Source: Cryptococcus deneoformans JEC21 (Eukaryota; Basidiomycota; Tremellomycetes; Tremellales; Cryptococcaceae). Taken from it: a DNA stretch of 63,081 bases. The stretch lies in contig NC_006686.1 of assembly GCF_000091045.1 (NCBI RefSeq), forward strand, positions 1,720,001 to 1,783,081, in the 5' to 3' direction. The stretch's first letter is position 1; each line of letters starts with the position of its first letter. This document shows, in pieces, positions 36,060 to 54,087 of the stretch. Both the position numbers and the translations under genes were made by a program. The notes under the pieces were generated by a model. It was not told where the DNA came from, did not search any database, and saw only the letters and a program-made list of their open reading frames with translations.

Positions 36060-39000
36060 TTATTCATTGAGGGCAAAACACCTTTCGATAGAGTCGGCGT
36101 TGTTCCCCCACCAGTAAGGCATGACCGCACCTGCCAAATGAATCAATCATATGACTTAGTCTCTGCCGGGAGATGTAACACTTACCGGTAGTGCCCAAAA
36201 AGATGAAGATAAACAACAAGTTGAAGTTGAAACCGGTATCGACTATTGAAAAGGGTTAATTAATATGGATACGAAAGATCTTGGGAAGAGGACTCACGGG
36301 CGGCACCACTCTGTTCGTGTAAATCAATTGTGTGAAATCGTCAGCATGTCCCCCGAGCCGAACGTAGATCAACTTACGATGTAAGCCCACATGTTCCAAA
36401 ACTTTCTCCTGTATCTGTACAACCAAAAGTTCCAGACCGTTCCAATAATGAAAGCGGTGAATGGACCAGTACTCAAGTTGCCATAGAAGGTGGCCGCACC
36501 AGAGAAAAAGATGGTTGTGTTCCAGAGATTGAAGCGAGCCCGAGGGAATCGCTTGTGCAGGAGCCAAATGATCACGGGCGCAGCTGCACCTACACTGACC
36601 GTTCTTGTCAGCATACAAGTTGCTTTGTAAGATTACAAGAAGTCTCACACAAAACCATACGTCAAAGGCCTGTAGACGCTGGATCTAAACAACCTCTTGG
36701 GCCCGACGAGAGAATATTGCACACCAGCAGAATTGTAGCTCTGGAACTCTTGTCCAGTCCATTGACCTGTTGGATCCACCTCTTTCCCGCTAACATAATC
36801 AAATTTGGTGTCCAAGACCCAACGCATCACCGCGTAGTTGATAGGTAAAGCCAGCATGTTGGCAAGGATTTGAATGCCGATGACCTGTCGCGGTGGCAAA
36901 TGGAAGTAATGTCCAATCTAAGAGTAAGAATTAGCCCTAGGCTGCATGACTCGATGAACCGAGTGCGTTAACCTTCTGGTCCTCCAGGACAGTTCGCGCA
37001 TCGTACCAGACATTTCCCGAGATGATTCGATATGCAAGCTGCCCCAATGGGTGTCGAGATGAGCCTTTCGCTTCAATCATGTCTGTAGACAACGTCAGCC
37101 CGGAGATCCGATAATGTGTGAAGTTATGACGAGACTTACATCCATAAATTAGCTCATTAAAGATACCGACCTTCATCGAATATCCTGACATGGCGTAGAC
37201 CAGACTCATGGGCAACATGGCAGCAGCGCCGAAGCCGAGAGCGACGAAGTACGTCCATGTGGACATATAGAGCTTCTTACTGACGACCACTGCCAAGAGT
37301 ATCACAAAGGGAATAAGAGTTAGAAGTCCCCATTCCCTATTTGTTTCGTCAGTGAAAGAACATGGAGATCCAGAGAAGTTGGACTAACCACCAAGTCAGT
37401 CCAGGATATTTGGCAGCAATCCGGCTCAAACGATCGTTATGAGCTGGTTTCTTTGCACGCCAAGCCCTAAAAACGTGCATGATGGTCGGACCCAAGAAGA
37501 GGCCGCACCATACAAAAGATGAGATGTATGAAGCATACCACTGTTATGATGGGTCAGCAAGGAGGAATCTTAATTTGGATTAAATGGCAACTTACCATAA
37601 AGACATTCCACAGGTACTGAGCTCCAGAGTATGCAAGGCCGATCTCTTCATACTACACATGCAACCCATCAATAAGTGAGAGATCCTGGAAAAGCAACAA
37701 CATACCCTGGTCTCATTGAAGACCTGGAAGCCTTGGGCGTCGGTATCCACTGAGAGTCAGTATTAGTTTCGATCTTTTGGAATTCAGTACTGTAACTTGC
37801 AAAGACTGTTGAAGGGATAAGAAGTGCCATTCTTCATGAAGACGCCGTTGGACATGATGTTCCATGTGGGGGATCCCCAAAGGTTACCAAAGTAAGCGAT
37901 AGGAATCAGGATCCAACACTAGAGTCAAATATAAATCAGTTCAATTCGAAAAAAAGGATTTCATAAGCAATTTGAATACCTACCACGATCACAAAGGAAA
38001 CAAAGATGATTACTTGCACACTGTAAGGATAAGTGATAACAGTTGATGTGATGTTTGACCAATCCAAGGTGATGTTCAATAGTCCAGCGCCACCTCTCCC
38101 GGCACCGAGAAAGTTCACCTTGTGGTTACGGCTTGCAAACCAGCACAAGGGGGCGAGGGAAGCCACAAAAGGGAAGGCAAACTCGGGGAGGAATTGCCAA
38201 GCAAACATTCCGAGGAAAAGCCACCAGAAAACCTTCAAGTCTTTTCAGCACATTGGTTTTGCCCTGACATCGGAAGGAACTCACTCTCATCTGCTTGCGT
38301 GATCGTTCAAGGTGAAGCTCTGAAGTTCCTTGGATACTTCGATAGACAGCGACTTGCTGCATAGAAAGAGGGAAGATGAATTGGGGATCGTCAATCAAAA
38401 TTGGCCGGACCATTGCCGCAAACGAGAAACCCAAAAGTGATACACCCTTGAAAAATTAGCTAGTCAGCTTAGTTTCCGAATACTTCGGTCGAGAGAGGCT
38501 TACCCAGCCAAAGAAAAGCGCGATGGCAGGACTCATTGTGATGTTGTAATATAAAGCGGCATTGGTTGGCAAGTAGGCTGAGATCATCATCAGTCAAAAA
38601 ACCTATGCCTCCCTCGCGCCAGAAGTTTACACTTACTCGCCCATTGACCTTGACTTCCAGTATTAGCCGCAATACCAATGATGACATGCTCTTTGACTGA
38701 AAAAGGACCTGGATTCAGGGAGAAGGAGAACCTTCCAAGCGGGACAGTGTAGTCGGGCAGAACTCTCGCGAGCAATTTTCCAAGTGGATGGGAAGCCAAG
38801 ATAACGAAGAACACAGGGAACTGAGCCGTTGTGGTACGGAAGCTATTCTTGCTCGTCAATATGTCATCTAGATGAGGGAACGGCTCGGACTTACTATGAG
38901 ATTTGTGAGATGACACTCCCTATAGCACAAAAGATGGTGGAAAGGAGAATGGCTCGGAAGGTGATAACGGGCATCGAAGGATCATCTTCAAAGCTGACAG

Positions 39001-39265
39001 TATTTCTCACTAGCTCTGGGATGTTGCGAAACTCTTCAGAGTCCCAATCATATTTTTCGTCCCGATGAATGAAGTCGTCCAGCTTGGCTTCTTCGACGGC
39101 GATACCTTCCTGTGACTGATCAACGTACGGATCGAATTTCTCGTTTTTCTCGTCGATATCAGAGGAAGAACTGGACGGAGACTCATCACCCTTCAGCTCC
39201 GTAGTGTAAATTTCGTCATCATTCTTCTCCTGCTCGGTCGTATTGTCGCGACTGCTGTTAAACAT
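36060..39265 (-). CDS. Oligopeptide transporter, OPT family
   Basis: This is a proton-coupled plasma-membrane importer of small peptides (or related compounds). A long acidic, Ser-rich cytosolic N-terminus (about residues 1-90) is followed by the OPT core: NPGPFSVKEHVIIGIAANTG is the family hallmark, then PILIDDPQFIFPLSMQQVAV, many membrane segments, KVGIFNELIYGYMI, and the late motif LLHKRFPRARF. The last exon reads VMPYWWGNNADSIERCFALN, matching the usual C-terminus, with the stop at 36060-36062 after a small intron. About twelve introns interrupt the gene. The total of roughly 850-900 residues fits the family. The substrate is not predictable. The 3' end borders the accessory island, a common setting for fungal nutrient transporters. 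Confidence 0.93.
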
Positions 39266-40953
39266 GGCAGTCGACTGGTATTTGGGAAAAGAAGTTTGGT
39301 TTACGGCCTTGTCGAGGTGGCTATAAGGGATGTTATCCTATACGAGCCCATCTACCGCTGGCTTGGAAACATCATCATATATCTCATACATATATTGCAT
39401 TCGTCTTTAAAGACCCCATATCTGGTGCACGAAGCACGAATTGCTTTGGCCTGTCAGGGTGTCAGCGGTTAGTTCGAGCACGCTTTTTTTAGTGATGTGT
39501 GTCAACTTCTGACAAGTTAGTCAAAGAAAGAAAGAGCGGAGGGCGGGATGCCCGCATCAAACAGACGGTAAGGGACAAGGACAAGAGAATATCAATTGGA
39601 AAGATCAGAACAACGCGCCCAGCTATTATGGCGACTAGTTTCGAAGGCGTAATTTGACCTCGGCGATATCCGATGTTTGCGTGAGAATCCGTGCTCGTCT
39701 TTTGCACCATCATGATGAAGAAGAGTACTTATTGTTGTCGTATTTGTTGTCCATCGTGAAAATGCAGCTGTACCTGCGCCACTAATAACATCAGATTATA
39801 ATCTTGATTCGAGCAGGTACGGGACGCACGACATCTTGAGAGATAAAAAACCTTTTTTTTGGGCCAAGCAAATTATCGCCAATCGCCCAACCACAAACAA
39901 TCCACATAGTTTTCGGCCAATCAGCGAAAGATTAAAGACCTTGCAACAAGATAGGAAGTAACTTTATCCAAACTTCAGGGTGATTAGAACACTACAAGGA
40001 CAGACATGATATATAAATGTTGAAGCTTGAAGTGAGAATTCTAATAAACTTGAATTGGCAAAAAAATATGAACGCAAGTGCCGGGGAGTGGAGGGGAAGG
40101 CAATAATCTTGGCCCTGTGCTTCTAATGTTACTCAGAGTTTCATGTGATATGCAAACATTACCCTGGGCGGCAAAGTGCAAAATATTGATTGAGAGTGAT
40201 GAATCAACAGTACTCGTAAGGGCTCGCTGATGGCCCGCGATTGTTGACCATTCCTGGGCAAGTGAATCAAATAATGGTGGTGGGGGGCAGCCAGGTGATG
40301 GGAAGCGACAGAATGATAGGGTTCTTACTGTAATCCCAAGCCATTTTCTGTTAAAGCCGAAATACGACAAGTCTTGTCGTCCGCAACTGAGCTCACACCA
40401 CGCTTCATGCCGGCCCTCGCTTGTCGTCAATTTGGATTACCCCCCCCATTCTTTCCTGCGCATGTTATCCTCTTTCATGAGGAAGCGGAAAGCCCATACA
40501 GCTCTAGTAATTTATCTGCTGGTAAGTGGCACCTTAAACCGACGTACAGAAAAGAAAGAATGAACATAAAAAGACAAAGTGCAAGGAACCAAACAAAATC
40601 CCCCTTCGTTGCCCCGCTGCAAGTTCTCCTCGGTGGCCGGATCGCTTGCCGGACGGGTTCGGCGGTCGCCGCCATTATCTTCGCACTATCGTTTGTCCTG
40701 TAAATCGCTCTTGCCGAAGTACTTCCTATGCATGTTTGAATCGATGCATGGTATGGGGTCTCTCTAGAGTGTATCCGGCTATCTACCATGGTTGCAAATC
40801 TCCTCGCTGTGTAGTAAACATAGTAGTATAAGTCACGTGACTCAAACGCGACACGTCCGGCCGCTTCCCCATTATAGTCTCGTACGTATTCATTTGGAAC
40901 TTGATACACATCGCACTCACCTCCAACATCACCATTCCCAGCGTTGGCGCAAC
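39266..40953. promoter_or_regulatory. Divergent OPT/TRS120 intergenic region
   Basis: These 1.7 kb lie between divergent start codons. Minus-strand frames at 40041-40430 and 40475-40999 are long, but the latter overlaps the TRS120 start and has no motif, so I treat both as chance. A TGACTCAAACGCGACACG stretch near 40838-40855 lies about 100 bases before the TRS120 ATG. No other element is recognised. Confidence 0.5.
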
Positions 40954-43900
40954 ATGTCTTTACATACACCCTTATCCCCCCTTGCCGATCCCTTTTCACT
41001 TGCCAAACTCCAGGTCCTTTTGGTCCCTGTCCACGCCCACGCTCCCATCTCCAAGTCTACGTTTCACCACTATACCGAGGTGATCAAGGGACACCAGACA
41101 CTTCGCACCGATGAACTTGTCCCTCCCTTTCACCCCGAATTGCCCAGAGGCGGAGGACCTAATCCGCGGCTGAGGTTCTTCCCACATCTCACTTCGCCTG
41201 GAGGGTACGGAGGTTACGGAAGAAATGGAGGTGGGGGCGGGAGTGGGCATCAGGTCCACCTGACGTATACCCATTCCCCGCCGGCAAAGCATCTTTATCC
41301 CCTTTCGCTTTTTAGGATATCAGAGTTCCCTTTGGTGGTCATTGGTATTGCCGTGGACGGCGGTGAGGATACTTTGTCCCGGACGCAGAAGGATCAGGAA
41401 ATGGAAGGGTATAAACTGTCGTCAGGAGAAGAGGTGGAAGGTGATATAGGAGAAGGCGAGGCTACTCCGACACTACCTACGTGGATTAATCCTTCCAAAA
41501 CCAAGTCTGCTTCATTGCAAGTCACCCCCGAGACGGCATTCGATCATGCACTCTCTTCTCTTTTCCCTTCTACTTCCCCATTCCCTCTCGTCAAGCGTCT
41601 TGTCGTCGTTCCAAACCCCAATCTCGGCGCGGACGGGAGCGAAGAGAGAAAAAACAGAGGGGAAGGAGGTGTATGGTATGCGCCCCGGGAAGGTTTGGGG
41701 CAATGGATGAGCCAGCTAATTGGAGAAGCTGTTGGTGACGCTCTTGGAGAATTGGGCGTTATCGTAAGTTTCGTTGTCCTCATCTATAGCAAACGGACAC
41801 AGTAAGAATTAATCAGGTAATAGGCTGCATCTCTCGAGACTCCATCGGGTTTACAGACACTTTCGTCGACCATCCTCCCATCTCTTACTTGTCTGCCTCC
41901 TCCGTCATCATCAGCTGAAACGGTCGGGAATTCAGACAACAACTTCTTCCCCCGCCCGCGATCCAAGACTCCCAACTCTTACATCTCCAGGTCTTCTACT
42001 CCTTCCAGCACGTCCAGATCCACCCCGACAATAGCAGGCGACGTAACTGGTAAAGTCCGGTGTATCATCCCGGGTGGCATCCCCTCCTCTGCTGTTACTG
42101 CTGGGGCTGGGGCAACTCAAACTCAACTTCCTATCGAATTCCCCTTCCCCATCCATATCACCAATCCCACCTCTTCCTCCACTTCCCTCACCACATCTAC
42201 CTCCACTTCCGCTTTAGGCTCCTCTTCCATCAACGCCTCGGGCACGGGCAGACCAAGTTCGACGATAAGTTCTTCATCGTCATCCTTGACTAATCCCTTT
42301 AGGAGGTCGTTGGCTGTGTCGTCACCCTTTTCGAGGAGTAGTTCTTCGGCGAGCATGGCAGGTACAGGGTCGCCCGCGTCTTCGAGTCTGACCATCACTG
42401 GAGGAGGAGTTGGCGGGGTTTCGCCAGGGGTATCACCTTCGCCTTCCCCATCCCCCTCTCCTGCACCCACACACGGTCCGAAATCCTCCCACCCACTTTC
42501 CAGGTACACTTCCTACCCTCTCGCCTCCTTCTCCTCTTCCTCCACTTCCACAAACACCACTATTCCGCCCCTCGCTACAGGCCGTCTCCTAAAGATTATT
42601 GCCGACTTTCTCCTCCTCTCCGGCCTTTTCTCAGATAGTATCGTCTTCTATGATGAAGCGATTCAGCGGTGTAAGGAAGTAGGAGATGTGCTTTGGGAAG
42701 CCGCAGGGAGGGAAGGGAGGGCGGTAGCGGGTATAGAGGAGGGGTGGGGATGGAGAGGTGGGGTGGTGAGTCTTCTTTTTTTCCCTACTCATATTCCGTT
42801 CTTCTCGCCATCTCTATTAATCTTAAAGTCATAAACGCTAATGCCGCCGAAACGGGCATCGAAAACAGACCCAAACACAGCCATTCCCCTCATCTCCCAT
42901 CCCCAACGAAATCTTCTCCCAATTCGTGGCTGCGCTAGGATGTATTAGTTCAGCGCCTTTGCTCTTCCCCGAATCCTCTCCCGAGTTTGATGCAACGTCA
43001 GCATCAGGATTGGAACCGCAACAGATGGCAGACCGCGGGACCCACCTCCTCGCCTACTTGTACGCCGCGCTTGCGCTTCGGTCGGCTCATTTTTTGTTGA
43101 TTGTTTGGGCGGCAGGCGGATGGGGAGAGGTGGCGTTGGGTTGCTTGGTGAGGCATGAATTGCCGAGGTCGTTCTTACCCCCCATTTCCAATATCTCTTC
43201 CCTGTCCTCCGTAACCCCCGCCCACGCCAACGAAACCTCGATGTACGCCCAAGACGAAAAACGGAAATCCCACCTCCGGGCCTTGTCGGCCAGCTCCCAA
43301 ATCCCGCGTCATTTTATCCTCTCCTTAGCACGTTTAGCGACTTCTGCCCCCATCTTACGATGTCTACAATCGTCCTCTTCCTCGGATTTGGGCTCCTCTT
43401 CGGACTCATTTGGTGTAGAAGAGGTGGTAGTATGGAGGGAAGTGGGGTGGGTAGCGCGGTTGGTAGGGATGGAGAGGAAGGAAGGATGGATAGGGGGGAT
43501 GGTTGGGGAGGCCATAGTGGGGGTTTTGAGTGCCTCGACTGCAAGTGGCGGCCGGAATGGTGCTGGAACGAGGGAAGGGAGGAATGGAAAGGCTGGAAGA
43601 ATACGTTCGGGTACGGTTGTGACGAACACCATTACCAATACCAACACGACGAGTATGGGGGGTTCGGCGGATAAGGAAAAGGATCGACGGTTATCGACCA
43701 TGAGCCAAGCGAGTCTGAGCAGCCAAACGAGCCAGAACACCCAAACCACTCAAACTAGCCAAACTGACACCGATCCCGCTTCTGCGTCTGCATCGGTAGG
43801 TTTAGGTCTCGGTATGTCCGTCCACATTTCATCCACTCACCCAACAACATCCGAAAGCGATTCTCAACGCAGATCGGGGAGAGGAGGAATAACGGTCCGC

Positions 43901-46900
43901 CGGAAAGAGGTTACTCAAGGAAACGCCGGTATCTTCTCCATCCTTTCTCAGCAGGCAAGAATCCTAGGGATTGACATTTTGCGGGATGTATTCCCGATCG
44001 AGAGGAGTGTATCTGTCCTTTGGCCACCTGTAGGTTCAGGTGGTAGCAAACGGGAAGATAAGGGGAGAGGGTTGTCGAGCGGAGGTATAGTGGGGGTTGA
44101 TGACGAGCTCGGTATAGGTTTTGCCGGAGTTGGCGTTGAAGATTTTGGATGGGCGAGTTTGAAACTTGAGTTTTTGAAGAAAAGTATCACTCTCCTTGGC
44201 AATTTGCCAGACCATCCCAACACTGTCCGTCTTGCACTCATCGCTCTCCATCTTCTCCCTTCGTTATCACATCAGTTGGCTCTGCAATCTGGATCTGGAG
44301 TGGACGGGGGTACACAAATGGTATTGAACAGAGTGTATATTGCCGCGTTGGGCGTGATGAAGCGCCGTGGGTTGGCAGCGTATGGAGCATGTGGGAAAGG
44401 AGAGGTGGGATGGTGGGTCCCGGGGAGGGTGGTGGTTAGTTTGGAGGTTGCGAGGTAAGTTCTTTGTCCGGTCCTTCCTCTTTTTTCCCTTGCCTCCCCC
44501 CTTCCCCTGTTCCACCAAAATTGAAGACCAATGCTGACGAAAGCTTGTGCCTTTATTTTGGCCTTGACGTCTGCCCCACATCTAGCTTACCAAAAAATAA
44601 ATACCCCACACGACACTCAATGGCAGAATTGGTCTCAAAAGCTACCGACGGCAATGGCGTGGGAGGCAAAAAGGATGGAAAGGGGCAAGGTGCCAAGCGA
44701 GATCCATTTTTATACAACCCTCGAACAAGTAGGATTGGGATTAGTGTGGGTGACAAGGTGAGTCTTGTTTTAACAGCTAAAGCTCGATAGGCTTTATGCG
44801 GTCGCACCATCTATCAACGCTGATATTTCCTTATTCCGTTGCGTCCGCTGCAGACTGTGTTAGTAGCAAATGAGCAAATCGAAGTCTTTGTGACTTTACG
44901 AAACCCCTTCGCTTTCCCAATGAATATCAAGGATATGTCTATTATGTACGTTTTACACTCATTCCTTGTCTCTCCCCATGAGAAACTGTTACGCCCATCG
45001 CAAGCTGACAAACAAACAAACACTCATATAGAACATCCGGCGCCCCCCTCCACACCCAATCATACGAAGTATCCATCCCTGCCTTATCTATCCAAACTGT
45101 CCGCCTCTCCGCCTTGGCGCCCAGCCCGGGTATTGTTCAAATCAGGGGTATCTCCCTTCGTCTCTCGGACGGTTCTGCCGCAGACTTTTACCTTCCCCTT
45201 TTGGACGATAAGGAATGTCAAAAGAGGGAACGACAGCGTCAAAAGGAACGAATACGATGTCGAGATGCGAAACGGTCAGGAATGGACAGGAGGACCGCGT
45301 GGGAGGAAGAAATTATAATGAAAGAGGAGAGGATGAGAGAAGAAAAGGAAAACTTGGAGAGCCTGAAGTGGTTGGAGTGCGAGGTAGTGGAACCGTTGCC
45401 GCTGGCTTGGATAAAGAGTACAACTTTGACGCATGGAATGGCGATGCTGCACAACGGTGAAACGTAAGTTGCGTCCCGTTCGCAGGCAGTTTTATCTTTG
45501 CTGTGACAGCTGACGGTCGCTTGATAGCTCGACTATTCAGATCACACTCGAAAACACGTCCCCCATCCCTATTAACTACCTTAAACTTTCATTCGAAGAC
45601 TCTACTGTGCGAGCGGCGACGAGGGTAATGCAAGAGAATGAGCTAGGAGCGGAGGAGGCGTACGAGTTGGATTGGGATGTGAGGAATAGGAGTGTTTTTA
45701 CGTGGGAAAATCCCATGACCCTAGGTGCTGGGGAGGGGGACGAATGTCTCATCGTACCGGGTGGAAGGAAAGTGTTGAAGATAAAATGTCTTGGTAAAGT
45801 AGGATGGTAAGTCTTCATCCCGGCTCTTTAACTTTCTATTTGCCGCCAGGGTACGAGGCTCACTGAATGATTTAGTATCGAGGGGCTCGTACGGATTGAC
45901 TATGGCCATGTTCAATCTATATCTCGAGGTTCGACCCAAACGGACGATGCCGACCTCCTTACACCCATAACTACATCCGCAACCTTCTACACCCGACAAA
46001 TCACATTCCCTGTGCTGTTCACAGTGACGCATACCCTCGAATGTCACTCCCTCGACATCACCCATCTCGGTCATTGTGCGAATAATGGTTACTCTACCCC
46101 AGGAATTAATGGCACCAATAACCTCGAGATTCCGGAGGAAGATAACGGCGACCTGAGAAAGGCGTTGGCACGGGAAAACAATTTGACGCACTGTTTGGTG
46201 GGGTTGAGCGTTGCCAACGTATATGGCGTACCATTTGAAGTATGCTTGTCCCGCAAGGACAAAAGGGCGAAGAGCGAAAATGTAGAGTGTAGACGGCTTA
46301 TCCCCCCGGGAGCTACCGAAAGGTAATTTTCGATCTGAGACTGAGGAGTTGTTTGGAACGTTGCGCTGATCAATGATCTGCAGGTTGATCGTCCCTATAC
46401 CTCGCAAATCGATCTCGCAAGACATCCTTTCTCAACCAATTCCTTCCCTCTCAGAACGACAGTACGTGGTTGACAAGGAGAAGAAATCCCGTTCAAGGAT
46501 TGCTCTGGAGCGCGAACTTTTTTGGTACCGCGAAGCATTATTGGATATGCTGGATCTGACTTGGACAGAAGTACGTCTGTTTCCTTTATATTTTATTTTA
46601 TTTTATTTTATTTTATTTTATTTTATTTTATTTGACCTTCTTAGAAAGCTTATGCTAACATATGCATTTATCATGTAGCCCGGATCGCAAAGACACGGTA
46701 GCCTTATACTCCGAAACCAAATCCTGACTCCTAGTTTACTTCAAGTTTTCAGAGCTGACGCCATCGACATTCGTGTGATTTTGCGAGGACGAGAGAAAGA
46801 TGGTGATGTACAAGCAATGGATTTTGTTGATCTCGTGGTTGAGGTGACTAATAACTTGGGTGAGTATTTTTATCTTCGCTCCTTCTCATTTTCTTCGACG

Positions 46901-47280
46901 GCATACTAATCTTTTGATATTTTTGGTTAGAACGCCCTTACCGTCCATACATCAATCTCGCATGTCTCCCCACGTCCTCCACAGACTATTCTTGGGCTCG
47001 TCCAACTTCCATCTACCGTCCTCCTCCCACCGAACAACATTCACACGCACACCCTCATCGAAATGTCTTATTTGATAGTTACCCAGCTGGTCCTTTGACG
47101 ATGTTGCAAAAGGGCGAGAAAGATGTCTACGAAGTGGGCATGACGTTCTTAGCTAGTGGGGAGTACGGCTTCAGAGCTTCAGTTGAAGAGATCAAGAGAA
47201 AAGACCGAGAAGGGGACGTGGAGCAGGTTGGAGAGAGAAAGGTCTGGTTTTCGCCAGTGTTGCAAGTCCAGGTTCTCTAA
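40954..47280 (+). CDS. TRS120: TRAPPII subunit Trs120 (TRAPPC9-like)
   Basis: Trs120 is a large TRAPPII subunit needed for Rab11/Ypt31 activation at the late Golgi. The N-terminus has the Trs120 pattern FSLAKLQVLLVPVHAH..ISKSTFHHYTEVIKGHQ. It continues with RLRFFPHLTSP and the helical repeat part (RLLKIIADFLLLSGLFSDSI; FYDEAIQRCKEVGDVLWEAA), then a long Ser/Thr/Gly-rich insert (43.5-43.9 kb). A beta-sandwich C-terminal half follows, with PLAWIKSTTLTHGMAMLHNG and FKVEVTN-like repeats; the end is FSPVLQVQVL. The start at 40954 lies in ACATGT context, directly before the conserved segment. At least ten introns are present; one holds a TTTTA microsatellite. It converges on SMC5. Confidence 0.9.
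46583..46634. repeat. TTTTA pentanucleotide microsatellite in a TRS120 intron
   Basis: About nine to ten copies of TTTTA lie in an intron between GTACGT (after 46569) and the acceptor TGTAG at about 46678. It should have no coding effect but may vary between strains. Confidence 0.9.
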
Positions 47281-47520
47281 AATAAGCGCTTTTTTATCAT
47301 GGATAACTGAGTCCCATATTCTTGATGTGTAAATGCATTCTCTGCAATATGATTTGTAAAATATATATTCTTCACATTCAACCGATAAAATCCGGATAAC
47401 AAAAATGAGAAAATAATATGTATCTATTTATACGAAATAGTATGTACGCTTAGCACCATAGAAAACAGCAAGGCCAAATAGCATACCTCAGGAACTCCCT
47501 CATTCGACAAGACTGACAAT

Positions 47521-52656
<5,136 letters not shown>

Positions 52657-52986
52657 GCTGTGAATATGGGTTGAGGAAGGAAGAAGAAACAAGACAATGT
52701 CGAAAAGGGGAACGCGTCAAAGCGCGTTCGCTCAAGCTCGAGCCAAATTACAACAAGTTATTTACGTAAAATTCCATCTCAATTATATTTGTAGCGGGCG
52801 CTACTCCAGTGCTCAAGCTTGTAATCCAATTACAAATGGACTAGCTTTCTTGACTTGGCTGATTAGAATTTGATTAGAATTTGTGACCCTCCACCAGCCG
52901 AAGTAGCGATACTTGGTACATCTTCCACCCGTCTCACTATTTGTTTTTGATTATCCTTCGCAACACTCATTTGCATCCTCACAGCC
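52657..52986. promoter_or_regulatory. Divergent SMC5/TAF12 promoter
   Basis: These 330 bases lie between the two ATGs. They contain a short direct duplication (GATTAGAATTTGATTAGAAT, about 52860-52879) and otherwise no recognised element. Confidence 0.6.
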
Positions 52987-54051
52987 ATGTCCGGCCCATC
53001 CCAGCAGCTGGCTCCCAACATGGCAGCATCACTCGCCCAGCTTTCACCGGCAAAACTGTCTCAGCTGCAACAACAAATACCCGACCTCTTGACAGACGCG
53101 GAGAAGCTCTTGCCAGAGGACAAGCGGAACGAAGTGTTCCGGGAGAAAATGCTGAGCAAAATGGTTACCCAGGCGAGGCAACAGCAGGCTCAACAACAGC
53201 AACAACAGCAAGGGATGGGTATGAATATGGGCCAGATGGGGAATGGCATGATGAACCTCCAAAACAAGCCGCAAATGGCGAACCAGTCGGTAAGTAATAA
53301 ATCCATCCCCCCATTCGCAGAAATCCTATTTAGGTGTCTCGGGTCGGATGGCTGATTTGTACGATGTATATAGGCTCACCAAGACCAAATACGGCTACAG
53401 CTCGCACAACAGCAACAGCAACAGCATGTCGCTGCTATGCTGGAGAAATCCCGACAAGCTGCGGCTGCTCAACATCAACAAACCGGAGCTGGACCTCGTC
53501 AACCAACTCCCAAACCAGGACAGCAGGCAATGACTCCCAACCCAATGGCTCAAGCAGCCATGTCAGCATCCCCCAACTCTCACGGTATCGGTTCGCCCCA
53601 AGTGAATATGCGGCAATCACCCAGTACTACATCGGGTGGGGCGGGCCGGCCGATGCTGAACATGCAGGGTATCAAGACGTTGGTGGAAAACTTTCCAAAA
53701 CTGTTGGAATTGAAGAGGATGGGAAAATTGAAGCCAGAGCAAGAGCGCCTGGTAGGTCTTCTTTCCTTTTTTTCAATGCCACATCCTTTCATTTCTATAT
53801 CCTGGGATCGACACTGATGCTTTTCGTAGTTTGATCAATTCATTAACTCTCCCGATGGCCGCAATCACCTCCAACAATTTCAAGCGCACCAAGCCCGTGC
53901 TCTTGTTGAGCGAGGTCTAGCCAATCCCGTGGCTATGCCTCCTGGTACCCAACCACAACCACACTCTACCCAGACCCCCATTATGAACAACATGAACCTC
54001 CCTCTGACCGCGCAGCAACAAATGGCTGCTCTCCAACAACAACAACAACAA

Positions 54052-54087
<36 letters not shown>

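Noticed and set aside
39489..39713. Minus-strand 74-codon open frame near the OPT promoter
   Set aside because: No motif or conserved pattern; positioned within promoter DNA.
40475..40999. Minus-strand open frame of 174 codons with a hydrophobic end, overlapping the TRS120 start
   Set aside because: It overlaps a confident gene in antisense, has no motif or splice support, and its composition mirrors the opposite strand.
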